DNA from: UMGS1889 sp964540575
GTDB lineage: Bacteria; Bacillota; Clostridia; Oscillospirales; Ruminococcaceae
Reading direction: 5' to 3'
NCBI GenBank assembly: GCA_964540575.1
Contig: CAZINI010000030.1
Location: forward strand, 1 to 35,222
Length of the DNA: 35,222 nucleotides
Made by a program: the position numbers and the translations under genes. Shown piece by piece: positions 1 to 8,481 of the stretch. The notes below the pieces were generated by a model. It worked only from the letters and a program-made list of their open reading frames with translations, had not been told where the DNA came from and did not search any database. How positions within the stretch are numbered: position 1 is the stretch's first letter; each line of letters begins with the position of its first letter.

Positions 1-275
1 CACAACAAACCCTAACGCAAAGCAGGGAGTTTCCCCCGCCCCTAACGTTTCCCCCTTTGCAATCCCCTTTCCTTTCACCCCACCCTCTTTACCCTGCTTT
101 ACATTTTAGTGGAATAAGAAAAATTGAATACCTATGGAAAATAGTTAATAATCTGTTAGATTGGCTGTTGAATGAAGTTGGTGAAATTATGTAAATTATT
201 TTTTGCGTTTTGTCTACATATTGATGAAAGATTAGTATAATAGGTACTTCACAAAGTAAGAAGTTCCCGAATAAC
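1..275. other. gene-free left edge
   Basis: No convincing gene. The first 110 bases are pyrimidine-rich on the plus strand. They contain a 9-base inverted repeat (AAAGCAGGG at 19-27, CCCTGCTTT at 92-100) with a long loop, and a short direct repeat CCCTAACG at 10-17 and 40-47. The rest is AT-rich. A TATAAT at 235-240 has no good -35 and no gene downstream. The region lies beyond the 3' end of the efflux gene, and no clear intrinsic terminator for it is visible. Confidence 0.5.
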
Positions 276-1220
276 TCAGGTTTTTTCCGATAAACATTCA
301 GCCTCATGTGCCGGATTTACATGAACCATAATATGCTTTACCTTTGGAAAGCTCTGTTCAATATCATCATGCACGGCTTCTGCAATATTATGTGCTTCCT
401 GTAATGTGTATGAACCGTCCGCCTGAATTTCCAGGTCAACATAAATTTTATTTCCAAAAATACGAGTTTGCAGCAGGTCAATGCCCCTAACATTCTCATT
501 TCGCATAACACAATCATAGATCTGCTTTTCCGTATCTTCATCACAGGAGTGGTCTACCATTTTGTCCATTGCGTCCTTAAAAATGTCAAAAGCAGCCTTT
601 ACAATAAACAGGAATATCACCAGACTGGCGATAGAATCCATAATCGGAAAACCGAGTCTTGCACCGCTGATACCTATCAAAGCTCCTATTGACGAAAATG
701 CGTCCGAGCGATGATGCCAAGCATCTGCCATTAATGCACTTGAATCGATTTTCTTTGCATAATGTCTTGTGTACCAATACATAGCTTCCTTGCTGACAAT
801 TGATACTATTGCAGCTATCAAAGCCAATATCCCCGGAACCTGCAGGTCACTGTAATTGCCGTTTAAAATGTTTTTTAATGCGTCAAATCCGATCCCCAGA
901 CCTGTTATAAAAAGAACCACAGCCAGAACGATAGCCGCAACACATTCCATACGTTCATGACCGTAAGGATGCTCTTTGTCCGGCTCCTTTGATGCCAGCT
1001 TTATCCCGATAATGACCACAAAAGTACTGAACACATCAGATGCCGAATGTACGGCATCGCTTATCATCGCATTGGAATGTGCTATGATTCCCGCAAGAAG
1101 CTTGACAACAGACAGTGCCACATTTCCCACAATAGTGATAAATGACACCTTGTTTGCTACCTTCTGAAAATCAGCCTCGGTAATGTTGTTCTCTCTTGTA
1201 ATTGCTGTGTTGTTTTCCAT
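276..1220 (-). CDS. cation diffusion facilitator (CDF) metal efflux transporter, probable Co/Ni exporter
   Basis: This 314-residue protein has the CDF layout: about six membrane helices from residue 25 to 220, then a soluble C-terminal metal-sensing domain. The two metal-site motifs are visible: D55, H58 and D62 in helix 2, and D166, H169/H170 and D173 in helix 5. A HPYGHERME segment follows helix 2. CDF proteins export divalent metals in exchange for protons. The reading frame stays open upstream, but ATG at 1220 is chosen because GGAGGT sits at the right distance and the extension runs through leader sequence. The leader carries a NiCo riboswitch, so cobalt or nickel is the likely substrate. 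That inference comes from regulation; the protein alone could also move zinc, iron or manganese. Confidence 0.93.
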   Translation of the reverse strand: MENNTAITRENNITEADFQKVANKVSFITIVGNVALSVVKLLAGIIAHSNAMISDAVHSASDVFSTFVVIIGIKLASKEPDKEHPYGHERMECVAAIVLAVVLFITGLGIGFDALKNILNGNYSDLQVPGILALIAAIVSIVSKEAMYWYTRHYAKKIDSSALMADAWHHRSDAFSSIGALIGISGARLGFPIMDSIASLVIFLFIVKAAFDIFKDAMDKMVDHSCDEDTEKQIYDCVMRNENVRGIDLLQTRIFGNKIYVDLEIQADGSYTLQEAHNIAEAVHDDIEQSFPKVKHIMVHVNPAHEAECLSEKT

Positions 1221-1275
1221 ATCGGTTACCTCCAAATATTTATGATAACTCAATGTCACTAAATATGTGGGGTTA

Positions 1276-1378
1276 ATACTAAACACCCATTAATCACGGG
1301 AATCTCTCGGCGTAAAAAGCCATAAACGCAAGCTTTTTACGCCGATTTTTTCTCCGTGATTTAAATGGTGTTTAGTAT
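1276..1378. repeat. palindromic repeat element, copy 1 (MITE-like nested hairpin)
   Basis: The ends are ATACTAAACACC and GGTGTTTAGTAT. The outer arms continue inward to CACGG/CCGTG with a small offset. A separate inner stem of 13 perfect pairs (1308-1320 with 1332-1344) closes an 11-base loop, CATAAACGCAA. Copy 2 is at 15064-15164 and a deleted copy at 18650-18684. Copy 1 lies in the leader of the efflux gene, after the riboswitch terminator and before the RBS, so it is transcribed on read-through. It carries no coding capacity, and no transposase is nearby. Confidence 0.85.
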
Positions 1379-1399
1379 AAATAATCTGCAAAAAGGTAT

Positions 1400-1443
1400 A
1401 AAAAAACACCCACGAATCAGTAATAGCAACTACTGTCCCGTGG
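1400..1443 (-). terminator. intrinsic terminator of the NiCo riboswitch (expression platform)
   Basis: On the minus strand CCACG and CAGTA pair with TACTG and CGTGG around a short loop, followed by GTG and a run of seven T. The CAGT used here is also the 3' half of the aptamer closing helix, so the two structures exclude each other. Metal binding should therefore prevent termination, as in known NiCo riboswitches. Confidence 0.8.
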
Positions 1444-1512
1444 ATGAAAATATCCCACTGTCACTTCTGTGACCCGACTCCATGACATATGTCACGGTCT
1501 GCTCAGTTTGTA
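1431..1512 (-). ncRNA. NiCo riboswitch aptamer (czcD motif)
   Basis: Read on the minus strand the leader shows, in order, ACTGAGCAG, a hairpin, a GAG and CGGG junction, a TCAC/GTGA hairpin, CAGTGGGA, a hairpin, and CGGGACAGT. These match the conserved junction segments of the cobalt/nickel riboswitch as I remember its consensus and crystal construct. The outer helix pairs ACTG with CAGT. Placement between a consensus promoter and a terminator upstream of a CDF gene fits the class exactly. A covariance-model score would settle it. Confidence 0.87.
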
Positions 1513-1547
1513 CTGTAGATCAATATGCAGTGCAAAGAGTTTCTGTA

Positions 1548-1576
1548 ATTATATCATATGAGTTAAGGCTTGTCAA
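1548..1576 (-). promoter_or_regulatory. promoter of the riboswitch-efflux transcript
   Basis: A perfect TTGACA (1571-1576) and a perfect TATAAT (1548-1553) are separated by 17 bases on the minus strand. Transcription should start near 1541, about 30 bases before the aptamer. Confidence 0.9.
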
Positions 1577-1611
1577 GTATATTTTTTATTTTTTCCTAAA
1601 ATTATAAAAAT

Positions 1612-2694
1612 TCAGTCTGACAGCAGATCAACAATAATAGAATTGGAAACAAGAAACCCTTCCATTGTCAGGGCAAAGCCGTCCGACGTCCGCTTCATCA
1701 GCCCCGCCTTTTCGTACACGGCAAAACGCTTTTTAAAATGTCCCCGCATATTCTCGGGAATTTCGTCCTCGCTTATCCCTCGGGACAGGCGAAGCTTTAG
1801 CATTCCCCGTTCGAAAAAATCGGGCGGTGTTTCCTGCAAAACGGTGGTTATCTTCTCCGCCCCGCCCGTCAGATAGCCGTCAAGGTCACGCCCGCAGGCA
1901 TATCGTTTCCCGCCGTAAAAGGAATGTGCGGCAGGTCCGAAGCCGTAATATTCGCCGCAAATCCAATAAAGAAGATTGTGACGGCACTCATATCCGTCCT
2001 GTGCAAAATTCGATATTTCATACTGATGAAAGCCTTTGTTTTCGAGATATTCCCCGGCGGCAAGATACAAATCTGCCGCTGTGTCGTCATCGGGAACTCT
2101 GTCCATCATACCGTTTTTGCTGTAAGGCGTCCCCTCTTCAATTTTCAGCATATAGGCGGAAACGTGGTCAATGGGCAAAGCCGTCAAACGCTTCAAGGTT
2201 TCCGAAAGGCTGTCCTCTGTCTGACCGCATACGCCAAGCATAATATCGGCGGAAATATTGCGAAATCCCGCATCATATGCCGCTTTTACGGCGTTCTCCG
2301 CTTCATCGGCAGTGTGAAGCCGTCCGAGAGCTTCCAGCTCATCTCCGCATAGGGACTGTATCCCAAAGGAAATACGGTTTATCCCCGCCGACAAATATCC
2401 CCGAAGCTTTTCGGGAGATACCGAGTTGGGGTTTGCTTCTATGGATATTTCCGCACCGATTTCGGGAGATACCCCCGAAATTATCCGTCCCGCCTGTTCG
2501 GGGGATAACAGCGACGGCGTCCCCCCGCCAAAATAAACGCTCCCCGCCCCCGCAGGACAGTTTTCCCGAATATCCCCGCAAAGCTTTTGGACATATTTTT
2601 CGATAATATCCGAAGAAACTGCCGCTGAATAAAAATCGCAGTAGGGACATTTTCTCACGCAAAACGGAATATGAACGTAAACTCCGAAGCTCAT
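1612..2694 (-). CDS. hemW: radical SAM heme chaperone HemW (coproporphyrinogen III oxidase-like)
   Basis: The 360-residue protein opens with the radical SAM cluster motif: C12, C16 and C19 in a CVRKCPYC context. GGGTP at 56-60 is the usual SAM-binding loop. HNLLYW at 239-244 matches the HNxxYW signature that separates HemW heme chaperones from true HemN oxidases. HemW binds heme and hands it to target proteins, and uses a 4Fe-4S cluster and SAM. Its start codon overlaps the stop of the upstream cyclase gene by four bases, with GGAGGAAG as RBS, so the two are translationally coupled. Older databases call it oxygen-independent coproporphyrinogen oxidase. No heme synthesis gene is nearby. Confidence 0.93.
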   Translation of the reverse strand: MSFGVYVHIPFCVRKCPYCDFYSAAVSSDIIEKYVQKLCGDIRENCPAGAGSVYFGGGTPSLLSPEQAGRIISGVSPEIGAEISIEANPNSVSPEKLRGYLSAGINRISFGIQSLCGDELEALGRLHTADEAENAVKAAYDAGFRNISADIMLGVCGQTEDSLSETLKRLTALPIDHVSAYMLKIEEGTPYSKNGMMDRVPDDDTAADLYLAAGEYLENKGFHQYEISNFAQDGYECRHNLLYWICGEYYGFGPAAHSFYGGKRYACGRDLDGYLTGGAEKITTVLQETPPDFFERGMLKLRLSRGISEDEIPENMRGHFKKRFAVYEKAGLMKRTSDGFALTMEGFLVSNSIIVDLLSD

Positions 2695-4880
2695 TCTTCC
2701 TCCTCCGAAGGCTTGTCGGAAATATCCGAATACTCAATAATACTTCCCTTGCTGCCCCTCTTGACCTCATACATAGCATCGTCCGCCATTTTCATCAGGT
2801 CATCAAGCTCCTTGGCATCATAGGGATACCAGGCAACGCCGCCCGAAACGCTGACACGGTAGGGCGTCCCGTCGGGAAGGGTGATCGTCTTGGCGTTTAC
2901 GTCCGACCAAAGCCTTTTGAACTCGCTTCGTATCTCGTCACAGCTGCCGTAGCCGTGATAGAACAGATAAAATTCATCGCCCGAACGGCGGCAGGCAATA
3001 CACCTGTAATTCTGTGCTTCCGACAAAGCGTCCGACAGTGTTTTTATATACATATCTCCGTAATCGTGACCGTAATGGTCATTTACATATTTCAGATTAT
3101 CCAGATCCCACATAACAAGGGCTGAAACTCTGAGAGAATGCTTTCTGCTTTTGAACAGTGCAACTGTCCGCTCGGTGAATGCCCGACGGTTGTAGATACC
3201 CGTCAGCAGGTCAATATCCCTCTCGTGCTGAAGCTTTTCCTGCTCCAGCATTTCCTTTGAAATATCCATTACCGCACCGAGAAGAGAACCGTTTTCGTTG
3301 ATTATTTGCAGTCTTATCCAGCGGAATTTGCCGTTGTCCTCGGGCAGCTTGTAGATATTTCCCGTTTCATCGCAGAGATATTCCTTTATCTCGGCAAATC
3401 TTGTCATAAACGCCGCAGCGGGCAGACAGCCGTTGTGAAGCTTAGACTTATCCATATCCAAAAGCTCGCAGAATTTACCGCTGACAAATCCGTAGCCCGA
3501 GTTTTCCTTTATCTCGAAAACGCCCACGGGAACGTCCGCCACATCAATTATTCTTGACATTTTAGAAGCAAACGCCTCAACCTCTCCCGAAAGCTCCTCA
3601 ACCGAAGAACTAAGCTCATCAATCTCGCTGATACCTGTCTTATTTAAGGAAATAGGTGCAGTTGGGTCGCTGGAACGAAGCTGTCTGATAAGGTCTGTGA
3701 CAGGCTTTACCAGAGCACGGCTTGCGATAAGCACGCATATCACCGAGATTGCCACCGAGATAAGCATTGTAATGATAAGTATCTGACGCAGATTTATGGA
3801 CAGCTCAAAAAGCGTGTTCCGCCTGATAACACCCGTAAGCACCCACTCATTTTCCCCTGCCGCATGAATTCTTATAGGGACGCTGTAACCTGCCATATCC
3901 GAATTAAACTCATCGGAGGGCAAAATTCTGCATATGCCGTTTCTGTCGGGATCGACGGCAATAACTCCGTCATCGGCGGAATACAGCCGCTTGTATGCAC
4001 TGCCGCTTACGGCTATTTTTCTGGTAAATTTCTCATTGTCGGGACGTGTCGACACAGCACCGAGATAGTATGCTCCGAAAACTCCGCCGCCCAGTTCCTC
4101 ATACTGCAGCTGAGAGATAAGGTAGCGTTCGTTCAGTTCAACGCCTACTATTCCCATAAAATCGCCCGTTTTGGAAATAAGCGGCATAGATATTGCAACG
4201 CTGACCGTGTCAAACCGTGAAAATTTGACTCCCGTAAGCACAACTGATTCTGACCCGCTGCCTAAGCTTCTGACATAGCTGTAAAGCTCCTCTGTTTCCT
4301 CGGGAAGGGCACAGTTTGTCCAGCAGGTGTCAAGCATGATATTCATCTTTTTTGCATACTCAGCCGAACCCATTCTCAGCTGCAGATCACCATCGCCCTT
4401 AGAAAGGGACGCAGGGTCGTTGGAACGAAGGAAATAAGCCATTCGTCCTGCCGATATATCCGCACTCGAATCTGCACAGCCCTCCAAAATAATGTAAGCA
4501 CCCGTTACTGAATTGGTTCTCAGCAGACCCCTTACATTTTCGGAAACAAGCTCTATCAGCTTGGCATTCAGCTGATGATCTGTAAGCATATCCGAGGGTG
4601 AAGCACCGTTTTTCTTAAGCTCCTTGTCTATCGCCGAAGCAATATAGTCCCTGTCCTGAGAAAAATCTCCCCAGCGGTTGGAAAAGGATTGTTCTATCTC
4701 CCCCGCCCGCCTGATAACGGCACTTTTGAAATTATCGGAGGCATTATCCTCCACCGCCTCAAACACTCCGCCGAACATCAGCAGAACAAAGGTCAGCACC
4801 GACTGCATTATCGTCACCGCCAGAACAGGCAGCAGCAGCTTTTTAAAAAAAGAAACACTTTTATTTTTATTTGAATCCAC
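2691..4880 (-). CDS. membrane-bound diguanylate cyclase with extracellular sensor, PAS and GGDEF domains
   Basis: The 729-residue protein has a membrane helix at about 12-36, a large extracytoplasmic region to about 345 that looks like a Cache-type sensor, a second helix at about 355-385, a HAMP-like linker, a PAS-like domain at about 440-560, then DLLTGIYNRRAF and the GGDEF domain. The active-site loop reads SGDEF (633-637), an allowed variant of GGDEF. No RxxD inhibitory site is seen five residues before it. It should make cyclic-di-GMP from two GTP at the membrane in response to an outside ligand. The start is GTG with GGGGAA upstream. The stop overlaps hemW. A 14-base perfect palindrome lies just upstream of the gene. 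Confidence 0.9.
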   Translation of the reverse strand: MDSNKNKSVSFFKKLLLPVLAVTIMQSVLTFVLLMFGGVFEAVEDNASDNFKSAVIRRAGEIEQSFSNRWGDFSQDRDYIASAIDKELKKNGASPSDMLTDHQLNAKLIELVSENVRGLLRTNSVTGAYIILEGCADSSADISAGRMAYFLRSNDPASLSKGDGDLQLRMGSAEYAKKMNIMLDTCWTNCALPEETEELYSYVRSLGSGSESVVLTGVKFSRFDTVSVAISMPLISKTGDFMGIVGVELNERYLISQLQYEELGGGVFGAYYLGAVSTRPDNEKFTRKIAVSGSAYKRLYSADDGVIAVDPDRNGICRILPSDEFNSDMAGYSVPIRIHAAGENEWVLTGVIRRNTLFELSINLRQILIITMLISVAISVICVLIASRALVKPVTDLIRQLRSSDPTAPISLNKTGISEIDELSSSVEELSGEVEAFASKMSRIIDVADVPVGVFEIKENSGYGFVSGKFCELLDMDKSKLHNGCLPAAAFMTRFAEIKEYLCDETGNIYKLPEDNGKFRWIRLQIINENGSLLGAVMDISKEMLEQEKLQHERDIDLLTGIYNRRAFTERTVALFKSRKHSLRVSALVMWDLDNLKYVNDHYGHDYGDMYIKTLSDALSEAQNYRCIACRRSGDEFYLFYHGYGSCDEIRSEFKRLWSDVNAKTITLPDGTPYRVSVSGGVAWYPYDAKELDDLMKMADDAMYEVKRGSKGSIIEYSDISDKPSEEEE

Positions 4881-4909
4881 TATTTATTCCCCATTCGATA
4901 AAAAGTATA

Positions 4910-4923
4910 CTGTTTGCAAACAG
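4910..4923. promoter_or_regulatory. candidate operator: perfect 14-base palindrome
   Basis: CTGTTTGCAAACAG is a perfect palindrome about 30 bases before the GTG start of the cyclase-hemW operon. It has the size and symmetry of a dimeric repressor site. It is not followed by a T-run on either strand, so it is not a terminator. The regulator is unknown. Confidence 0.45.
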
Positions 4924-5004
4924 GCAAACTAACTCATTTATATCATACCATACCAAAGCGGAAAAATGTTACACGGTTTGTTACCGTATTGTAAATAAAA
5001 TAGC

Positions 5005-5033
5005 TTGAAATATGTTCCGATATGGTGTATAAT
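5005..5033 (+). promoter_or_regulatory. promoter of the GT2-hisA operon
   Basis: TTGAAA (5005-5010) and TATAAT (5028-5033) have a 17-base spacer. This gives a leader of about 105 bases before the glycosyltransferase start. The leader contains a weak stem (ACGC..TGC with GCA..GCGT, 5075-5103) followed by TTTTC, which could be an attenuator. Confidence 0.8.
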
Positions 5034-5144
5034 AGCCTTATGCTCATCTAAAATACGGGTAATTTTACTTTGTGACGCAATGCACATTCCCACTGCAAAG
5101 CGTTTTTCAATCCAAAACTACTTAACATTGGACGTGATCGTTTT

Positions 5145-6212
5145 ATGTATAATTTCTGTGCCGTTATCCCCTCGCTGAACCCCGACCGACGGCTCGCAAG
5201 CATTGTCAGAAAACTGCGGGACAGGGATTTCCGCCGCATAATCGTTGTAAACGACGGCAGCGATTCCGACGAAATATTCAGGGAAATTCAGTCGGAATAC
5301 GGCTGCGACCTGCTCACCCACTGCATAAATCTCGGCAAGGGCAGGGCGATGAAAACAGCAATGAATCACTATATGAACAGCTATGCGAACGAGTGTGACG
5401 GCGTTGTTTTCGTAGACGGCGACGATCAGCATGACGTTGATGACGTTTGCAGCTGCTGCGACAGCAGCTCGGAAAATCCCGACTGTCTTATCCTCGGAGC
5501 AAGGGATTTCAACTCGGAGGGCATTCCCCCGAGAAGCAGATACGGAAATAAGGTTACCTCCCGATTTTTCAGGCTTTTCTGCGGGCTGAAAATAAGCGAT
5601 ACGCAAACGGGGCTTCGGGTGATACCCAACAGTCTTATCCCCGAATTTATAGGGCTTGCAGGCGAACGGTTCGAGTATGAAACCAATATGCTCCTTGAAA
5701 CGAAGCGGCTTGCCGTCCCGATAATAGAAGTTCCCATCAAAACTATCTACGAGGACAACAACAAGCAGTCCCACTTTAATCCCATAAAGGATTCCATTGC
5801 TATTTACAAAATGCTGCTGGGCTTTGTGTCCTCCTCATTGGCATCTGCCCTGATCGATCTGGGACTGTATCAGCTGCTGTTTATGGCGGCAAAGGCTCTG
5901 CCGATGAAGTTCCGTATCTTAGCGGCAACAGTCATTGCAAGAATTGCTTCATCGCTTTTCAACTATACCGTCAACAGCAAGCTGGTTTTCAAATGCTCGG
6001 AAAATCCGAGGAAAACCATCGTGAAATATTACCTGCTCTGTATCGTACAGGCAGCGGCTTCATTCGGCGGCGTTTACGGGCTTTCCTTTATTTTCGGGGA
6101 AAAGTCACTTATTGCAAAGCTTATTGTGGACACGGTGCTTTCAATTATAAGCTTTAAGATACAGCAGGAGCTTATATTTAAAAACAGATCACGGCAAAAA
6201 TCTGCCGAATAA
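5145..6212 (+). CDS. family 2 glycosyltransferase fused to a GtrA-like membrane domain
   Basis: The 355-residue protein begins with a GT2 domain of the dolichol/undecaprenyl-phosphate sugar transferase type. NDGSD (36-40) is the nucleotide-sugar strand and DGDDQH (91-96) the metal-binding DxD region; SDTQTGLR and FEYETNMLLE follow as in DPM1-like enzymes. From about residue 225 a hydrophobic GtrA-like domain with four likely helices follows. Such enzymes load a sugar onto a lipid carrier, and GtrA domains are thought to help flip it. Expected role: supply of lipid-linked sugar for wall or surface polymers. The RBS is weak. It heads an operon with a phosphodiester glycosidase. Confidence 0.85.
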   Translation: MYNFCAVIPSLNPDRRLASIVRKLRDRDFRRIIVVNDGSDSDEIFREIQSEYGCDLLTHCINLGKGRAMKTAMNHYMNSYANECDGVVFVDGDDQHDVDDVCSCCDSSSENPDCLILGARDFNSEGIPPRSRYGNKVTSRFFRLFCGLKISDTQTGLRVIPNSLIPEFIGLAGERFEYETNMLLETKRLAVPIIEVPIKTIYEDNNKQSHFNPIKDSIAIYKMLLGFVSSSLASALIDLGLYQLLFMAAKALPMKFRILAATVIARIASSLFNYTVNSKLVFKCSENPRKTIVKYYLLCIVQAAASFGGVYGLSFIFGEKSLIAKLIVDTVLSIISFKIQQELIFKNRSRQKSAE

Positions 6213-6230
6213 CTTGAAAAGGGGTATATT

Positions 6231-7301
6231 ATGGAAAATGCCGTTTTAAACGAAACGGAGATAGAAAGCGGAAATTCCGCTCCGAAGAAACGCAGCGTCG
6301 GACACATCATCGGAATGATGATCGGACGATTCTTCACGCTTATAGGGGTAATACTTCTTGCGGCGGTCATTCTGCTGGTGGGAGCGTCCTACATATTCTG
6401 TATGGGACCGTCACCATCGGCTTCCGACCTTTTCGTTAACACAATGATGGAAACAAGTGCACTGAAATTTATCCCGAGAATGTTCTTTACAGAGGACGAG
6501 ATCGCCGCTATCAGAAAGCGTAATTCCACCGTAGATACGCTGGAGGTCACCGACCAGTCACTTGTTGTCATTCCCACTCCCGAGGAGCTTTCCGAGGAGG
6601 TTGAACGGCTTCCGCTGGAAATTATCGACATATCCTCATCTACATATAAAGGAAAGCTGATGCTTGTCCGTGACCCATCAAGGGTCGTTCTCGGCACTCC
6701 CCCCTCTCTCGGCGGAAACGCAAAGGGCATTCAGATCTCCGAAATGGTGGAGCGTGAAGGCGGCATTGCGGGAATAAATGCAGGCGGCTTTATGGACGAG
6801 GGCGGCGTCGGAAACGGCGGTACGCCTTTAGGCATTGTTATCAAAAACGGAGAACTGCTTTACAACGGCGGCGGCTCAATTGTTGTCGGCTTTGACAAGG
6901 ACAATAAGCTTGTAGTCGGCTGGATGACGGCTCAGGAGGCTATGGACAAGGGTCTGCGTGACGCTTGTTCATTCGGTCCCGTGTTTATCGTAAACGGCAA
7001 GCGTTCGGACGTGGCGGGAACGGGCGGCGGACTTAATCCCCGTACCTGCATAGGTCAGACGGCAGACGGGACCGTTCTCCTGCTGACCATTGACGGCAGA
7101 CAGGCAACAAGCATTGGTGCCACCTACGAGGACTGCATAAATATCCTCGAAGAATACGGTGCAGTCAATGCCGCAAACCTTGACGGCGGCTCATCGACCG
7201 TAATGTATTACAACGGCGAGATAATCAACGTCTGTGCCTCTGTGTACGGTCCGAGAGATCTGCCCACCTCGTTTGTTGTACTTCCCGAAAAGCAAAGTTA
7301 A
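6231..7301 (+). CDS. phosphodiester glycosidase (NAGPA-domain) protein, membrane-anchored
   Basis: This 356-residue protein has a short cytoplasmic start, one membrane helix at about 35-60, then an outside domain. The conserved blocks of the NAGPA family are present: GINAGGF, FGPVFIVNGK, NPRTCIGQ, LLLTIDGRQ and NLDGGSSTVMYYNG. The family removes sugars linked through a phosphodiester, as in the human uncovering enzyme; bacterial members probably trim phosphodiester-linked glycans of the envelope. A good RBS (AAAGGGG) and an 18-base gap place it in one operon with the upstream glycosyltransferase. The exact substrate is unknown. Confidence 0.85.
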   Translation: MENAVLNETEIESGNSAPKKRSVGHIIGMMIGRFFTLIGVILLAAVILLVGASYIFCMGPSPSASDLFVNTMMETSALKFIPRMFFTEDEIAAIRKRNSTVDTLEVTDQSLVVIPTPEELSEEVERLPLEIIDISSSTYKGKLMLVRDPSRVVLGTPPSLGGNAKGIQISEMVEREGGIAGINAGGFMDEGGVGNGGTPLGIVIKNGELLYNGGGSIVVGFDKDNKLVVGWMTAQEAMDKGLRDACSFGPVFIVNGKRSDVAGTGGGLNPRTCIGQTADGTVLLLTIDGRQATSIGATYEDCINILEEYGAVNAANLDGGSSTVMYYNGEIINVCASVYGPRDLPTSFVVLPEKQS

Positions 7302-7321
7302 CGAAAGGATTGACTCCGAAA

Positions 7322-8467
7322 ATGGCTTATAAGCCCGAACATTTCAAACCGAAACAGCCCAAGGCAAAAGCATCTGCTGCCGTTAAAAAGCAAAAGAAAA
7401 CGCACTTTTTCGGCATTTCAATGCTGATACTGTTTACCGTTCTCATGGCGGCATCGGTCTATGTGTGGAAGATACAATGGCAGTTTCTCGAATCCTACGA
7501 GAAAAACCATATAAAGCACGCTGCCGAAGCGTTTATGGACAAATACCGTCTGAACGACATTGATGCTATCATTGACGAAAAATCTCCCGAATACGATAAA
7601 TTCAACGACAGAGATGACTATCTCCGATATATGGCGGACACCTTCGGGACGGATTACACCGAAGCCAAATCTATAAAAGGTCAAATCAATAAGGAAGGTG
7701 CCGTTACATACGATGTTTATCTCGAAAATTTGCGGTTTTCCAGGTACGAACTGTCCCCCGACGGAGAAACGGATAAATTCGGTCAGCACGGCTGGAAATG
7801 CACCGCTGTCGATCTGACCACCCTTAACGAGGAATTGTTTGTAAAAACACACGGCTTCAAGGTCTGCGTTCCGAAGGGTTCAAAGGTCTATGCGGACGGC
7901 AGAGAGATAGGCTCGGATATGCTGTCCTCCGAGGAGTATAATATAAAGGATTACGACGATCTGGACGACAAGTCGCTTATCCCTCAGTTTGAAATATACG
8001 AAGCAAAGAATACATTTCTCAACGAACCTGTTATGACCGTCACCGATGCAAGCGGCAGGGAAATGAAGCTTACCGAGGAAAAGGGAACGCTGTACGCTCT
8101 CCCCGTCCCCGATGAAGCACTGCTGAACGAGGTTGAAGCATTTGCGGAAAAAGCATCTCTGGCTTATGCTATGTATATCACTCAGGACGCACCGTTTAAA
8201 GATGCCGAGCAGTATCTTGTAAAGGATTCAGAGTTTATCCGACGTGTCAAGAACTTCTGGCACGACTGGTACCGTTCACATACGGTTTCCTATGATAATC
8301 TGGAATTTTCCGATATTGTTATGTATGATGAAGAGCATTTCGTGCTGAATATTGCTTTCGATTATCACGTTAATATCGGATATAAGACCAACGATTATGA
8401 GGTAGAATACAGGCTCAGCCTTATAAAGCTGGACGGCGAATGGAAAATAGCCACAATGATAATGTAA
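7322..8467 (+). CDS. single-pass membrane protein of unknown function
   Basis: The 381-residue protein has a Lys/Pro-rich cytoplasmic start, one helix at about 30-50 and a long acidic outside part. I do not recognise a family with certainty. Two stretches (about 65-170 and 280-381) look like NTF2-type folds: a helical start such as AEAFMDKYRLNDIDAI and a closing strand such as LDGEWKIATMIM. This is only a visual impression. ATG at 7322 is preferred over TTG at 7310, because the AAAGGA touches the TTG directly. It lies between the glycosidase and hisA and belongs to the same transcript. It may assist the glycan enzymes. Confidence 0.75.
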   Translation: MAYKPEHFKPKQPKAKASAAVKKQKKTHFFGISMLILFTVLMAASVYVWKIQWQFLESYEKNHIKHAAEAFMDKYRLNDIDAIIDEKSPEYDKFNDRDDYLRYMADTFGTDYTEAKSIKGQINKEGAVTYDVYLENLRFSRYELSPDGETDKFGQHGWKCTAVDLTTLNEELFVKTHGFKVCVPKGSKVYADGREIGSDMLSSEEYNIKDYDDLDDKSLIPQFEIYEAKNTFLNEPVMTVTDASGREMKLTEEKGTLYALPVPDEALLNEVEAFAEKASLAYAMYITQDAPFKDAEQYLVKDSEFIRRVKNFWHDWYRSHTVSYDNLEFSDIVMYDEEHFVLNIAFDYHVNIGYKTNDYEVEYRLSLIKLDGEWKIATMIM

Positions 8468-8481
8468 ATGAGGTAAAAAGT

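Noticed and set aside
225..275. Possible plus-strand promoter with TATAAT at 235
   Set aside because: No acceptable -35 and no gene downstream on that strand.
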